From: Oreohelix idahoensis
Taxonomy: Eukaryota > Mollusca > Gastropoda > Stylommatophora > Oreohelicidae
Assembly (NCBI GenBank): GCA_024509875.1
Contig: JAMPIV010022911.1
Span: forward strand, 1 to 64,000
Length of the DNA: 64,000 bases
Direction of reading: 5' to 3'
Position 1 is the first letter of the stretch. Every line of letters starts with the position of its first letter. Both the position numbers and the translations under genes were made by a program. Of this stretch, positions 11,022 to 22,845 are shown one piece after another. Under the pieces are notes generated by a model that was not told where the DNA came from, did no database searches, and worked only from the letters and a program-made list of their open reading frames with translations.

Positions 11022-11026
11022 TATAT
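11022..11026. repeat. Target-site duplication TATAT (right copy)
   Basis: Directly abuts the LTR end at 11021 and matches 2058-2062. Confidence 0.85.
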
Positions 11027-11515
11027 GGTGTCTCTAAAAGTGTTAAGCCTTATTTATTTATAGGACTCTAGTAACAGAGTGAAGTAAGTTAACCACATTC
11101 GTTCACGCATACCTCTTCAACATGCATGCAATGATATCTGGAGTCATCTTTATCTGACCACCAGCTATGCACTATGCTACTATATACATATGTGGAAGTG
11201 AACCTATGTTTTGATGCTAATTAAGCCCTCATTGACTCCTGAAATAATCCACACACTTCCCCTGTAGTGAAATATGTAGTGAACCCAGCATTGCAATTTA
11301 TGTGTGGAGAAGTCACTTGAGCCCCAGTTGTGTTTCTTTGGCTTTGATCTAGTTTGCTGTATATAAGAGGATCTCATTATCAATTTAGTTATAGGTAAGG
11401 GTAGCTGAGAAGTGGCTCTCTATAGCACGTGACAATTCCTTCTGAGAGCCCAGAACAAGAGCACAGTATTTTAGCTCTGCTTAGGTGGAGAGCTTCTTTG
11501 AAAGGCGGGAAATGC
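11027..11515. other. Non-coding, nothing recognised
   Basis: AT-rich sequence with no ORF, repeat match or RNA gene that I can support. A TATA-like TGTATATAAG occurs near 11359 without a recognisable gene. Confidence 0.5.
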
Positions 11516-11585
11516 ACAGTATGCATCATCATCATCATCAGTTGCCATCTCCACAACGAAGGTTGGCTGTAATGGACAGTATGCA
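11516..11585 (-). mobile_element. 50-bp LINE/SINE tail with 10-bp target duplication
   Basis: ACAGTATGCA occurs at 11516-11525 and again at 11576-11585. Between them is a 50-bp insert that, on the minus strand, runs from a CAACCTTCGTTGTGGAGATGG-like segment into (ATG)n. A short 3' fragment ending in a triplet repeat between target duplications is the signature of a heavily 5'-truncated LINE or LINE-mobilised SINE. Confidence 0.72.
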
Positions 11586-11628
11586 ACACGCTTCTTACTC
11601 CTAGTTTGAGACCAGATGTGGAGATCCC

Positions 11629-12324
11629 TTAACACATTAACTACCGAATTGAAAAACACACTGTGGCGGAATTAAATTTTTTTCCCATTTTCATCCTGTA
11701 GGTGTTTGCACAAAGTAAGCTGTAGTTTTCGTAATTGTTTGCAGATTTTTATGAATTACGTCATTTTAAAGATAAATGAATGTACTATTACAATAAATAC
11801 CGGTTGTAACTCTAATAGAGACTGTTGCTATTTAACGGCCCTCCGATGGCCGAGAACTTGCAATATTTTCACAATTATAACTGCTTGCGCCCCATCTCTA
11901 TCAAAATCACAATTTCAATCAATGTGCACACCGTTTTCACTCTTCTCCTCATCGCTAGATCTATCAGTCATTTGTTGAAATACGTTTCTATCCTATTCAG
12001 CCGTTAGACGAGATGTACACGCATTTTTTGTAGTCCTATCACTAGTTGCCACGGTAAACAGTTTTACACGATTTGGTAACTAACCCAAAACGCTGACAAA
12101 TATGAACATAATATCAATTTTCCAGTGTTCTACAACAACCATGCTTTGGGAATTTGTTTTCCGGTGGCAACGTAAAATCTCGAACCAGATTAGAAAGTGT
12201 TTCTGTACATTTTTCATTCGTTTTACTACTAAAATAAGATTGGCGCTCTGAGCGGCTTGTGGTCCAAATGTGATTATTTTGTGAGCCGCTGACAGCGGCT
12301 TGCGGTAGTTAATTAATGTGTTAA
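11629..12324. mobile_element. piggyBac-like MITE at a TTAA site
   Basis: The left end reads TTAACACATTAACTACCG and the right end (12303-12324) is its reverse complement, apart from an extra TTAA inside it. Both ends are TTAA, the target used and duplicated by piggyBac transposons. The 0.7-kb body has no transposase frame. Near the right end is a GCCGCTGACAGCGGC hairpin. The insertion interrupts the left edge of repeat A: copies of A elsewhere read CCCTTAAATGTAAGC at 14042 and 15763, and here CCC is on one side (11626-11628) and TTAAATGTACGC on the other (12321), so the empty site can be read directly. Confidence 0.75.
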
Positions 12325-12581
12325 ATGTACGCTAAGCTGAAGATCTGAGATGGTGAAGTATACATTAAAATCATATTGAGTTCGTGCTTTTTAATCTTTT
12401 GTAATAATATCAATTTAATATCATATGTTTGTTTGAATATCTTTATATTAATGCGATATCTTTTTGTGTATATGCCTATTTTGTTTGATCTGCAGCTAAT
12501 ACCGTTTTTGTATATGCTTTCTTCTTCTCCCTCTCATGTCAGAGTATGTTAGCATTTATTGTTAAAAAAACGGTCCAATTA

Positions 12582-14040
12582 AGGATAAACCCCCAAAATG
12601 AAAAACACAGAATTATAAGTTAATAGCTATATCTGGTCATTTATACATGCAAAATGACTGAAAAAAATACAAAACATTGAGGTAAATACTAAAAACTTGC
12701 AGGCTATGGCGGAAAAACAGTGGAAAAAAAGGCAAATTTTAGCTTTTTTGGGTATTTTGTTGCCCAAGATATCTTAAATGTGAGTACAACTTGAGTTATG
12801 AAATTTGGCTGTTTCATTTGATAATATATGATGATGATTGTATACTAAAATAATTTTGATTGGTTTGATATCTGAGTTTTTTTGGATTTTAACATACCAA
12901 TCGAAAAATAGTTGAAATTTTTAAGGGGGGTATCTTAGCTATTTCTTAACAGTTTTGTAGTTTGTTACCATATATCCTTTATGTTAGTTCATTTTTATGG
13001 GCACTACATGTACAGCCTATGGCCCTAAATTTACTACAGTATCACTAATAGTTTTTGAAAAATCATGGGCAGCGTGCCCCCATTTTGTGAAAAATGAGGT
13101 TTTGAGAAAATTAAGAAAATAGGGAGGAATTACATTTTTACACAAAATTTACTCACCTTCGTATCCCCCTGCTACGTAGGAATCATCTCTGGTATTTTCC
13201 TTTATTGATTCCATGGACCGTGTCATACTTCGCAGCTTACTTTTCATTAAATTCTTCATTTCAGCAGAATGAGTGCGCTTTTCACCAGTTTCCGAAAAAA
13301 TACATCCTTGCTCTGGTAGACATGTACATATAAGAGAAAGCGATTGCTCTACCCTCAGCAGACTCAGTACATGTAGGAGAGGCTTTGTTCTCAATAATCA
13401 CAAGATTAGGATACACTTATCATATATTAACTGACAATGGTTCACAGTTCAGTGGGAAACTGATAGAGGAAGTTTTTAGTATTTCTTAACGTATACTCGT
13501 CCGCTCATTTTTTCATCCACAATCCAATAGACAAGTGGAAAGATTTAACGGGGCTCTACTTACAATTTTGCGGAAGCTAGTACAGGAGAAACCAGAATCC
13601 TGTGATTCATTCTTACCTGCATCTTTATTTGCGTATAAGGTGGTGCCCTACCACTCTACTGAAATACCTCCAGCCACGTTATTATTTGGACGACCCTTCA
13701 AAGGACGCCATGGTTAAAAAAAATTAGCCAGTCAAAATTATTTTTACGCATGAAACTATGTTTGGAAAACTTTAATTCTGTTTGCTTCAGGGAAATGAAT
13801 ACCGAAAATTAAAATCCATGCATTAGAAGCGAAGTTATACCAAGTTGTATATTTTGCATATATAATTAGGTGAAAATACACTTACCTGACGTACTTTAAA
13901 CATTCATATAAAATCATCCACAAAGGTTTTAGTGAAAATAAACATACATAAATGTGCGCAAATGAATGTATTTTCCAGTGCAATATATATCTAAAATTTG
14001 ATATTTTCAATTAAATTCTTCATTTTTGGGGGTTAAACCT
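12582..14040. mobile_element. E unit, copy 1: inverted-repeat element with integrase remnant
   Basis: The left end reads AGGATAAACCCCCAAAATGA and the right end TTTTTGGGGGTTAAACCT, an imperfect terminal inverted repeat of roughly 20 bp with AG...CT termini. The inside holds a retroviral-type integrase fragment and otherwise AT-rich non-coding DNA. AG...CT ends plus an integrase recall Maverick/Polinton DNA transposons, but those are far longer and leave a 6-bp target duplication, which I do not see. It may be a deletion derivative, or a unit unrelated to Mavericks. Confidence 0.55.
13310..13717 (+). pseudogene. Integrase core fragment (E copy 1)
   Basis: Broken reading frames spell the core of a DDE integrase of the Gypsy/Maverick/Ginger type: LALVDMY (first Asp) with KAIALPSADSVHVGEALFS, then HILTDNGSQF (second Asp), HPQSN, and QVERFNGALLTILRKL (catalytic Glu). 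It ends in VPYHSTEIPPATLLFGRP at 13717. A stop and frame changes lie near 13332, 13415 and 13490. The zinc-binding N-terminus and the C-terminal domain are absent, so it is inactive. The longest intact piece is 13535-13717. Confidence 0.8.
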
Positions 14041-14306
14041 CCCCTTAAATGTAAGCTAAGCTGGAGATCTGAGATGGTGAAGTATACATTAAAATCATAT
14101 TGAGTTCGTGCTTTTTAATCTTTTGTAATAATATCAATTTAATATCATATGTTTGTTTGAATATCTTTATATTAATGCGATATCTTTTCGTGTATATGCC
14201 TATTTTGTTTGATCTACAGCTAATACATGTTTTGTATATGCTTTCTTCTTCTCCCTCTCATGTCAGTGTATGTTAGCATTTATAGTTAAAAAAACGGTCC
14301 AATTAG

Positions 14307-15761
14307 AGGTTAAACCCCCAAAATGAAAAACAAAGAATTATAAGTTAATAGCTATATCTGGTCATTTATACATGCAAAATGACTGAAAGAATACAAAACA
14401 TTGAGGTAAATACTAAAACCTTGCTGGCTATGGCGGAAAAACAGTCGGAAAAAAAGGCAAATTTTAGCTTTTTTGGGTATTTTGTTGCCCAAGATATCTT
14501 AAATGTGAGTACAACTTGAGTTATGAAATTTGGCTGTTTCATTTTTTTTATATATGATGATGATTGTATACTAAAATAATTTTGATTGGTTTGATATCTG
14601 AGTTTTTATAGATTTTAACATACCAATCGAAAAATAGTTGAAATTTTAAAGGGGGGTATCTTAGCTATTTCTTAACAATTTTGTAGTTTGTTACCATATA
14701 TCCTTTATTTTAGTTCATTTTTATGTACACTACATGTACAGCATATGGCCCAAAATTTACTACAGTATCACTAATAGTTTTTGAAAAATCATGGGCAGCG
14801 TGCCCACATTTTGTGAAAAATGAGGTTTTGAGAAAATTAAGAAAATAGGGAGGAATTACACTTTTACACAAAATTTACTTCCCTCAGTATCCCCATGCTA
14901 TGTAGCAATCATCTCTGTTATTTTCCTTTATTTATTCCATGGGCCGTGTCATACTTCGCAGCTTACTTTTCATTAAATTCTTCATTTCAGCAGACTTTGT
15001 GCTCTTTTCATCAGTTTCCGAAAATACATCCTTTCTCTGATAGACATGTACTATGTGGGGGAAAGCGATTGCTCTACCCTCAGCAGACTCAGTACATGTA
15101 GGAGAGGCTTTGCTCTCAATAATCGCAAGATTAGGATACCATTATCATATATTAACTGACAATGGTTCACAGTTCAGATGGAAACTGATAGAGGAAGTTT
15201 TTAACATATACTCGTCCGCACATTTTTTCATCCACAATCCAATAGACAAGTGGAAAGATTTAACGGGGCTCTACTTACATTTTTACGGAAGCAAGCACAG
15301 GAGAAACCAGAATCCTCTGATTCGTTCTTACCTGCAGCTTTATTTGCGTATAAGGATGTGCCCTACCACTCTACTGAAATACCTCCAGCCACGTTATTAT
15401 TTGGACGACCCATTAAAGGACCCCATGGTTAAAAAAAATTAGCCAGTCAAAATTATTTTTACACATGAAACTATGTTTGAAAAAACTTTAATTCTGTTTG
15501 CTTCAGGGAAATGAATACCGAAAATTAAAATCCAAGCATTAGAAGCGAAGATATACCAATTTGTTTATTTTGCATATATAATTAGGTGAAAATACCCTTA
15601 CCTGACATACTTTAAAAATTCTTATAAAATCATCCGCAAAGGTTTAGTGAAAAAAAACATACATAAATGTAGGCAAATGAATGTATTTTCCAGTGCAATA
15701 TATACTGGTATCTAAAATTTGATATTTTCAATTAAAGTCTTCATTTTTGGGGTCTAAACCT
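14307..15761. mobile_element. E unit, copy 2
   Basis: Second copy with left end AGGTTAAACCCCCAAAATGA; the right terminal repeat is slightly decayed (GGGGTCTAAACCT). It differs from copy 1 by scattered substitutions and short indels. It is preceded by CCAATTAG and followed by CCCCTTAAATG. Confidence 0.55.
15020..15432 (+). pseudogene. Integrase core fragment (E copy 2)
   Basis: Same integrase fragment as in copy 1: KAIALPSADSVHVGEALLS, then HILTDNGSQF, and QVERFNGALLT through VPYHSTEIPPATLLFGRP, ending at 15432. The first Asp (SLIDMY) is out of frame with the rest, and a second shift falls near 15220. Both copies share the same truncation points, so the breakage predates the duplication. Confidence 0.8.
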
Positions 15762-15859
15762 CCCCTTAAATGTAAGCTAAGCTGGAGATCTGAGATGGTG
15801 AAGTATACATTAAAATCATATTGAGTTCGTGCTTTTTAATCTTTTGTAATAATATCAAT

Positions 15860-15872
15860 TTAATATCATATG
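15860..15872. repeat. Target-site duplication of inserted LINE (left)
   Basis: TTAATATCATATG recurs at 16906-16918. The uninterrupted sequence is visible in the other A copies (near 12410 and 14130). Confidence 0.88.
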
Positions 15873-16864
15873 GTTTTCCAACAAAATATGTGAATATAAT
15901 CAAAGCGCTATATGACAATGCAAGATGTTGTGTTAGAACAAATAAAGGGAATACAGAATGGTTTACAGTAGAAACAGGGGTGAAACAAGGCTGTATTATG
16001 TCACCACTACTTTTTTGTACAGCTATTGATTGGGTTATGAGAAACTATACCCACAATGAACAATTGGGTATAAAATGGACAAATGGAAAATTCCTGGGGG
16101 ACCTGGATTTCGCAGATGATGTAGCATTCTTAAGTTCAACACCAAGACAATCCCAAGAAGCAATAAATAATTTGTGTCATCTCTCGGTTAAAATAGGTCT
16201 CCAAATAAATGCCTCTAAAACTAAAGCTATGAACTTTTCTAACGAGACCTTTGATATCATCTTGAACGGGGAAAAACTACAGAAAGTTGAAAGTTTCAAT
16301 TATTTAGGCAGTAAAATGACTCAGGATGGTGACACAACAAGAGAAATCCATACTAGAATTGCTTTGGCAGCTAGCGCCTTCAATAGATTATCTAACATTT
16401 GGAAATTACGATCATTGAATATACATACCAAGCTTCGTCTGTTTAATTCAAATGTTATCTCAGTGTTAACATACGGCTGTGAGAGTTGGAAAATAACAAA
16501 ATCATTGGAGAACAAGCTGAATACATTCGAGAACAAATGTCTTAGAAAACTCATGAACATCAGTTGGAAAGAATTCAAGACTAATCGACAAATAAGAGAA
16601 GACTCTAGGCAGAAATATGTCTCTGACTATATAAGGAAAAGACGATGGTCATATATCGGTCATGTCCTACGAATGCAAAACAACAGAATACCACTACAGG
16701 CGCTCACTTGGGTTCCTGAGGGTAAGAGGAAAAAAGGAAGACCAAAAGAAACACTCAGAAGAACAATAATAAGAGAAGGAAGAACGTTGGGCCTAAATAA
16801 TGTGCAAGAGCTAAGAGGAGTGGCGTCGCAACGAACAAACTGGAGAGCACTGGTTTCTGCCTGA
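15873..16864 (+). pseudogene. LINE reverse transcriptase, C-terminal two thirds
   Basis: Open from the truncation point to a TGA at 16862-16864. It contains RT motifs VETGVKQGCIMSPLLF and DLDFADDVAFLSS (FADD in the catalytic box, about 16109-16123), then the LINE thumb and tail: INASKTKAMNF, FNYLGSKMTQDG, LTYGCESWK, RRWSYIGHVLR and GKRKKGRPKETLRR. The endonuclease and the front of the RT (fingers, first catalytic Asp) are lost by 5' truncation, so it is inactive although the remaining frame is intact. The clade is uncertain: the tail style is shared by several Jockey/RTE/I-group LINEs. Confidence 0.9.
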
Positions 16865-16905
16865 TGCGCCGTGTTTGGTGCTTAAAGAATTTATTATTAT
16901 TATTA
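15873..16905 (+). mobile_element. 5'-truncated LINE inserted in repeat A
   Basis: About 1 kb of LINE 3' sequence with a (ATT)n tail at 16889-16908 and a 13-bp target duplication. Its position inside the third A copy is proved by comparison with the two uninterrupted copies. It is younger than the tandem array. Confidence 0.92.
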
Positions 16906-16918
16906 TTAATATCATATG
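16906..16918. repeat. Target-site duplication of inserted LINE (right)
   Basis: Second copy of TTAATATCATATG; it partly merges with the ATT tail. Confidence 0.85.
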
Positions 16919-17129
16919 TTTGTTTGAGTATCTTTATATTAATGCGATATCTTTTTTGTGTATATGCCTATTTTGTTTGATCTACAGCTAATACATGTTT
17001 TGTATATGCTTTCTTCTTCTCCCTCTCATGTCAGGGTATGTTAGCATTTATAGTTAAAAAACGGTCCAATTAGCTGCCAGGAAAAATGGAATTTGAAAGA
17101 AGGCAGTCTTACGGTAAAATGAAAAACGT

Positions 17130-19160
17130 AAAACTAGATCCTTGCATGATAACGTGTATCTAGGTGTGGTGTATATGCCACGGAACATTCTTCCATTACT
17201 CAGCAGTGATGGTCCAACAGTGGCCAAAATTTAGAGTGTCTTCCTAGGTATCTACCTTTCGCTCAAGATTACTCCTGGCAGAGTTCTAGATACAAAGATG
17301 ATGATGCTTCTGACTCGAGTGAGTCTTCATAAAATAATTCAGAAATCAAGAACAATGCAGAACTGGACTGAGCAACTGTTAACTTTATATCTGCCCGCCG
17401 CCTTTTATGAAGAACAATTGTGTATTTTAGTTCGTTCAAACCCCCTACTTATTTAATTGAGTAAAATACTACTTAAATAGCTCTGTTGTAAGCATTTAAA
17501 ATGACTGAAACATATGGGTGCAGTTCACTCAAACTACTTACAACAACTATAAATTTGAATATTTACAGGTAACAAAATGTATTGCTCAATTATCGTTAAA
17601 ACTGTAAAATAAATAATGGTAGAGCGAATTTAGATACTCTTTAACATTTCTTCACAGGTGGTAATCTTATTTGAAAAAAAAATGTTTTCTGGTTTGTAAA
17701 TAGCGTCAAGCTTGCAGCTTTGAATGTTTACTTACCTGCAAGTAAAATATCGGTTTGTTTATGCTCCAGTCAATGCTTGTTCTTTGCAGGTTACGGACTG
17801 GTTCACTCGTCACTGGTCAAGTCTGGTGGCTGCAACACGCATCTCGTAGTATTGTGGGGCACATACAAAAATGAATCAGTGTGTATTAAGACATGTGTGC
17901 TGTCAGTGTCTAGCTTTGACTGCAGGCCACGTATACCACTCACGTGTTCCAGAAATAGCACCACCAATTAGTACCACCGACTAGTATTATGAAATAAGAG
18001 AGAAACAAATACCGTCCTGAGTATTGGGTTTCCTGACGCAAGATCAGGTGCCTCCCCCATTTTTTCATTCCACCATCCAATCTACCCCATAACGTTGCCC
18101 TTTCTGTGCATTAATAATATTTCTAGTGAGAGGAATACATCCATTGCATTATATTAATATGTTACATTTATATATTCACTGGTTAAAAATAATAATATAA
18201 TAAGTATGTAAATCATTTGTGTCATCATCAAAATCCTGTCTATATGGAACTTGGGACTACCTTTGCTTTTGGTTCTCTATGAGAAACCTGCATAAAGCAT
18301 TCACCAGCTCTTGCAGTTGTGGTTCATGATACCATCATTCTTCTTGATGAGGTTGCAAGCCTCTTATGACTTGGACATCAACTAGCAATTTCCATATGTT
18401 AATCAATGCACAATATAGATTTATAATATGTATAACCCACCCCAAATCATTGGGCAATTCAGACTTCTGGCACAGAGGGTTAGTTTCAGCAACTTGATTA
18501 AGATGTCTCTTACACGTGGTCTTGGGTGTTACTTTACAATAGACTCCCAATATATCTTAGTGTTCAGGTTAATAGGATTCGGGATTTTCGTTTTAATAAG
18601 GGAAGAGTTGTCTTTGTGTAAATTCACAGGATGCTCAAACACTGTCTGATCCTTTAAAATGGAAACTTTATTCTAATCCTTACCCTGGCTTGTCTGGCTG
18701 TATTTGTGACAAGCTGAATTTCACAGTGCGGTACACTCACAGGGCGCCAAATTATAAGGCGACATTCAACCCACATCAAGATCGCTACTATATGACAAGG
18801 TTCCAATAAGAAATGTTGTATTTTTACATTTTAAATGCCAAACCAACAGCATGCAAGTGGCATTGATGTCCCCTTCTAACACGAAATATTAATACATCAC
18901 AAACGCACACATAAATATATTGTTTACAATACCCATACATCACATGCTAGCTTCCGTCTATTTTCGATCATGTTTACACTCACTACTTCAAAATTTATCA
19001 CAGGTAATCTCTTTTAAGATGGATAATTATTCTTCCGAAAGTCTTGTCCGGTATACACTTATCTCATTTACCCGGGTTAGTCAACATTGACAGCCTGGTC
19101 TGACAGGACTAATAATAGTAGATCAGATAATCGACTGTGGTCATCCTAAGGTTGTATGGT
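17130..19160 (+). repeat. Dispersed repeat R, copy 1
   Basis: Diverged direct copy of 33000-37410. Shared landmarks in the same order include CAACAGTGGCCAAAATT (17218 and 33029), TTTCTTCACAG (17648 and 33453), GGACTGGTTCAC (17797 and 33587), CAAGCTCTTGCAG-like text (18306 and 34400) and TCTTACACGTGGTC-like text (18507 and 36767). It ends near CATCCTAAGGTTG (19142 and 37396). No protein is encoded. Copy 2 has two insertions that are absent here, so this copy acts as an empty-site reference. Confidence 0.8.
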
Positions 19161-20568
19161 GGATTTGATGTTATGAATTTGTTGTTAGGTATTAATATGT
19201 GAATAAATGAGATTAGCTATGAAGGTACTTAAATTTACCCAATAGTATTGTCAACTTTTCAGGGTACCTTTCAGCTACCACCCCTTTTATCTCATTCAAA
19301 ATGTATTTATATTATTATATTAAATGACTTCGTGTAGTGTCTAGGGTTATGAATGTAGAGTGTAATGTACAATAATCAACAAACATACAAACAAATAGTT
19401 TATTATTCACAACAGCACACAGTACTACCACAATAACATACAAACGACACTCTAAAAGGCTATCTTATTTAAGACTATGGTCGAATTTTGTGTAAATATG
19501 ATTTTTACAATTTTATTATCCTGATTCTAATTTATTTGGAATCAGGATTGACAATTTAAAAGTGAAATCAAAATAATCATTTACATCAGTCAAATAGCAC
19601 AATAGATCCTCTGTCCATACATAAAATATTTTTCTAATATACATCTGTAGTGTTCTCCTACTTTAAGGTAATACTGGTAGTACAACTAGGTTGTTGTTTG
19701 AAATCATACCCTTTTAGTAATGTTTGTTTCTATTTTGTCACTTGTGGAACTATTAAATATTTGTCCCAGTTTTATTCACTGTCATTATATAGTTCTTTTA
19801 AAGTTCTGTTAGTTGAGCTCTCAGGTGCCGAACGAGAACTTATCTTGGCAGTAGAATACAGGTTGAACCTTTCCTCTGCTCGCTTGACAATCTGTTCCCT
19901 GTTTGATAGGTAATGGCCACTAGCATGGGCTCGCAATAAACAGACAGAGTCCTGAATCAATCAGTTTTCAAGCGTTTGGTACTACATTAACGTCAGTACC
20001 CAGGACCTCTGAAATGTGAAGGTATGCATCCTTCTTAATACCTAGCATACACTAATAGTCCACATTTAAGGACATGTACATATGTACATTACAAACAAAC
20101 CAAAAGGGTCATATCCTTATACAAACCTATGCCACCATTTTCTTTTGATGTGACAATGTACACCAGTATTCCTCTCCATTAATAGTTACAACGCCACTGC
20201 AATTCCAGCTGTAATCTCTTCCATATAATATGATAGGTGTTATGTTCCTTTATGACAATCATACATATTCTTGTAGCTTTACACCTCTCTGACAGTCTAT
20301 CACATGGTGGATCAATCTGTAGGCTTTGCCTCATGTTCGCTATAGACCCACTCATGTCCAGACATATATTATTATTTCACATTCAATTTTTATATAAAAT
20401 ACAGATTAATAAATGTCAATCTTACCACAATTTGTTCAATGAAATACACAGAGACGATGACTGACACAGTTTTGATCTGTTTTGTTGTCCAGGCTGCCGA
20501 GAAATTATATTTGAAAGCACAGCCTGATCTCATCTATCGCTGGTGAAAATTTTTCTAGTAATGGCGTT
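19161..20568. other. Non-coding, nothing recognised
   Basis: AT-rich, with only short chance ORFs. A near-perfect short hairpin (ATCCTGATTC...GAATCAGGAT) lies at 19519-19553. I see no TE protein or RNA gene. Confidence 0.5.
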
Positions 20569-20602
20569 CCCCCCCCCTCCCCCCCCCCCCCCCCCCCCCC
20601 CC
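20569..20602. repeat. Poly(C) tract
   Basis: C-run with a single T. Such tracts are error-prone in sequencing. Confidence 0.95.
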
Positions 20603-20974
20603 TAACGCTTATTCTGACAATATCGATTCCGTAGGCCAATCACTCTTAATTTTACAAGGGTAAACAGTGTTTCAAAAAATATCATTCTAACCTTTCTACG
20701 TTACTAGGCTATTTATGTTTATTCAAAGGTCAGCCAATAATATTTCGTCTCACTTCAAATGCCACCCAATCGAATTCACTGTACTATCCTAGCCTATCTG
20801 TCACCTACTTTTTTCCCAAAAACATATGCGATCCAATCAAAGCAGATATGACTTGACCTGACATTATCTCTGATCTCTATGTATGGTTTTATCAATAGTT
20901 GATTAGTTAAGGGACTATTTATATAACTAACACCATATTCTTGGTCAGCAAGTCTTCAGGTACACGAATCTACG

Positions 20975-21105
20975 ATTTTTAAGGGGCTATGTCTTCTTCT
21001 TTGATCCATAACCGCCAACCGTCAAAGCAGTCAGCGGCCATCACGCCTGGTGGCGTCTTGTAGGGCAGCAACAAATTGATTCCACTTTGCTCGGTCGGCG
21101 GCCAT
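20975..21105 (-). pseudogene. LINE 3' tail ending at the inverted-repeat boundary
   Basis: The minus strand reads ADRAKWNQFVAALQDATR and then a stop, the closing residues of a LINE ORF, followed by a GAAGAAGA-rich 3' end. The fragment is only about 130 bp and its upstream side stops exactly where the left arm of the large inverted repeat begins (21106). Either a 5'-truncated LINE landed there or the rearrangement cut it. Confidence 0.6.
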
Positions 21106-22599
21106 CTATCTAAATTCACCCCATCCTTATTTATTCTACAATTGTAAACGATAACTGACTTTTTAATTTTGTATTTGTAAATACACAAATTTATAGTTGA
21201 TTTAGTCATTTTGAGTGAAGTGCACCTGTATGCCTCAGTCATTTAAAATACTTATAACAGAGCTATTTAAGTAATATTTTATTGAGTTAAATCAGTTGGA
21301 GGCTCATCAGAACGAGCAAAATCTTAATTTATAGAAGGTCCGGTAAGATAAAAAGTGTACACGGCCTGCATCCTATCAGCCGTATCACGTGATTTATTTA
21401 AATTCCAATGAGGCTCCCCAAGAATTGAATGACCAGTTCACATCTCTGTCAAGAGAAATGTTGAGCGAAAGGTAGATACCTTTGAAGACCCTCAGTAGAT
21501 ACTCTTAATTTTGGCCACTGTTGGACTATCACTGGAGATCAAGGGGAGCAAATCCCGTGACAATGACTTATAATTCAGTTTCGTACAACTCGTGTACAAC
21601 AAGCAGGTAAACTCACGGAATAATCATTTACTTTCTTTATTCGCTACAAGTCCAGACCTTGGTGTGAGGAACTGTTTTTGATTTTCCACCGTTATTATAT
21701 CGACTTTCATGATATTGAAACCTAAACTATTTTTGTTTGTTGTTTCAGGGGACGTAAGTTTTATTTCCAAGGGATGCAACATGCCGTTGAAAGCTGATCA
21801 TAACTTTTAGAGCATTGCGTTTTTAATATTTAAAATAATGTAAAATCTATGTACAATAAAAAAAGTACAGCATATATTTCTTTATACTTTTAGAGAATGT
21901 TTCTTGTCTTTATTGCAGGATTATAAATTTATATTTTATAAGGGATGAATAAATACATAGCGGGTCGATTTCCAAGGAAATACATATGTATACACACGCG
22001 TTTCTCTTATTGCATTAAAACCAATTACAGTATAAACATTTTCAGACCTAAGGGTCTTTTTTGGACATGCGCCCTAATATAACCGACTAGGTTGAACAGG
22101 ACGCGCCTCGCCAAAACGAGGCAAAAGTTTTACATTAAAAAAAATAAATTATTGCATTACAATACAAACGTCCGATATTATATTTTTGTCCGGCCCATAG
22201 TGCTACCTAAACTAAAGTTGAGAAGGACGTGTATGACAAGACCCCTGTGATCTCGACCGTGGCTATAAGTTCCTACCATCCCCTCCACCAAACATTATTA
22301 CAAGAGAAGCTTTCATTATATTGAGACTTGTAAGGAAATTAAAAGAAATTGAGTCGAACACAAAAATAACAATCTACAACTCACATATTAAGCAGCATTT
22401 TATGGCTGTGAAATATAAAACAACAACAAAAACGTTAATACAGCAGTGATTGAATAACTTTTAAACGTACTTTGCCATCTTGTCATAAAACTCGCAATTT
22501 GATAAGTCCCACTACTCCCTGTTCGCCTTTACTGCTTATGCTGGTCAAGTGTTTGTGAAAGTTTTTAAATAATTTCAGTTTTATCAATACGCTTCAAAT

Positions 22600-22780
22600 T
22601 TCCAAGGAGCATAGACCGTCAGCAAACACATACCAAGTCCTCCTGTCACGTGCCATCAGCTCTAAGTTTTCCATCATCATCATGTGGTTGTTGATCTGTC
22701 ACCAGTTTTCTTCTCCATGTGTTTTTTTGGTCTATCTCTACTTCTCTTACATTGGGGATTCCAGAACATGGACAGCACAT
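22600..22780 (-). pseudogene. RTE-like LINE tail (left arm copy)
   Basis: The minus strand reads a frame-disrupted version of the tail seen at 1331-1516: MFWNPQCKRSRDRP, then a MARDRRTW-like end and CSLEI. It is non-functional. The adjacent 37-bp repeat lies immediately upstream in the LINE's orientation. Confidence 0.7.
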
Positions 22781-22845
22781 TAATAGTGTCAATCCTAATC
22801 TAGCGTGTTCTTCCCATCGCTTTTTCCACTGACACTTGTCTGGTT

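Larger units (their letters stand above)
12325..17074. repeat. A-E-A-E-A tandem array
   Basis: Two kinds of unit alternate. A is about 266 bp (first copy up to 12581, then 14041-14306, then 15762-15872 plus 16919-17074). E is about 1.46 kb (12582-14040 and 14307-15761). One A+E period is about 1,721-1,724 bp. The copies look about 95% alike by eye. The first A carries the MITE at its left edge and the third A is split by a LINE. The third A is followed by unrelated sequence, which shows what the locus looks like without E. Confidence 0.9.

Noticed and set aside
12582..14040. E unit as a confirmed Maverick/Polinton
   Set aside because: AG...CT ends and integrase fit, but there is no 6-bp duplication, no polymerase or capsid gene, and the inverted ends are very short.
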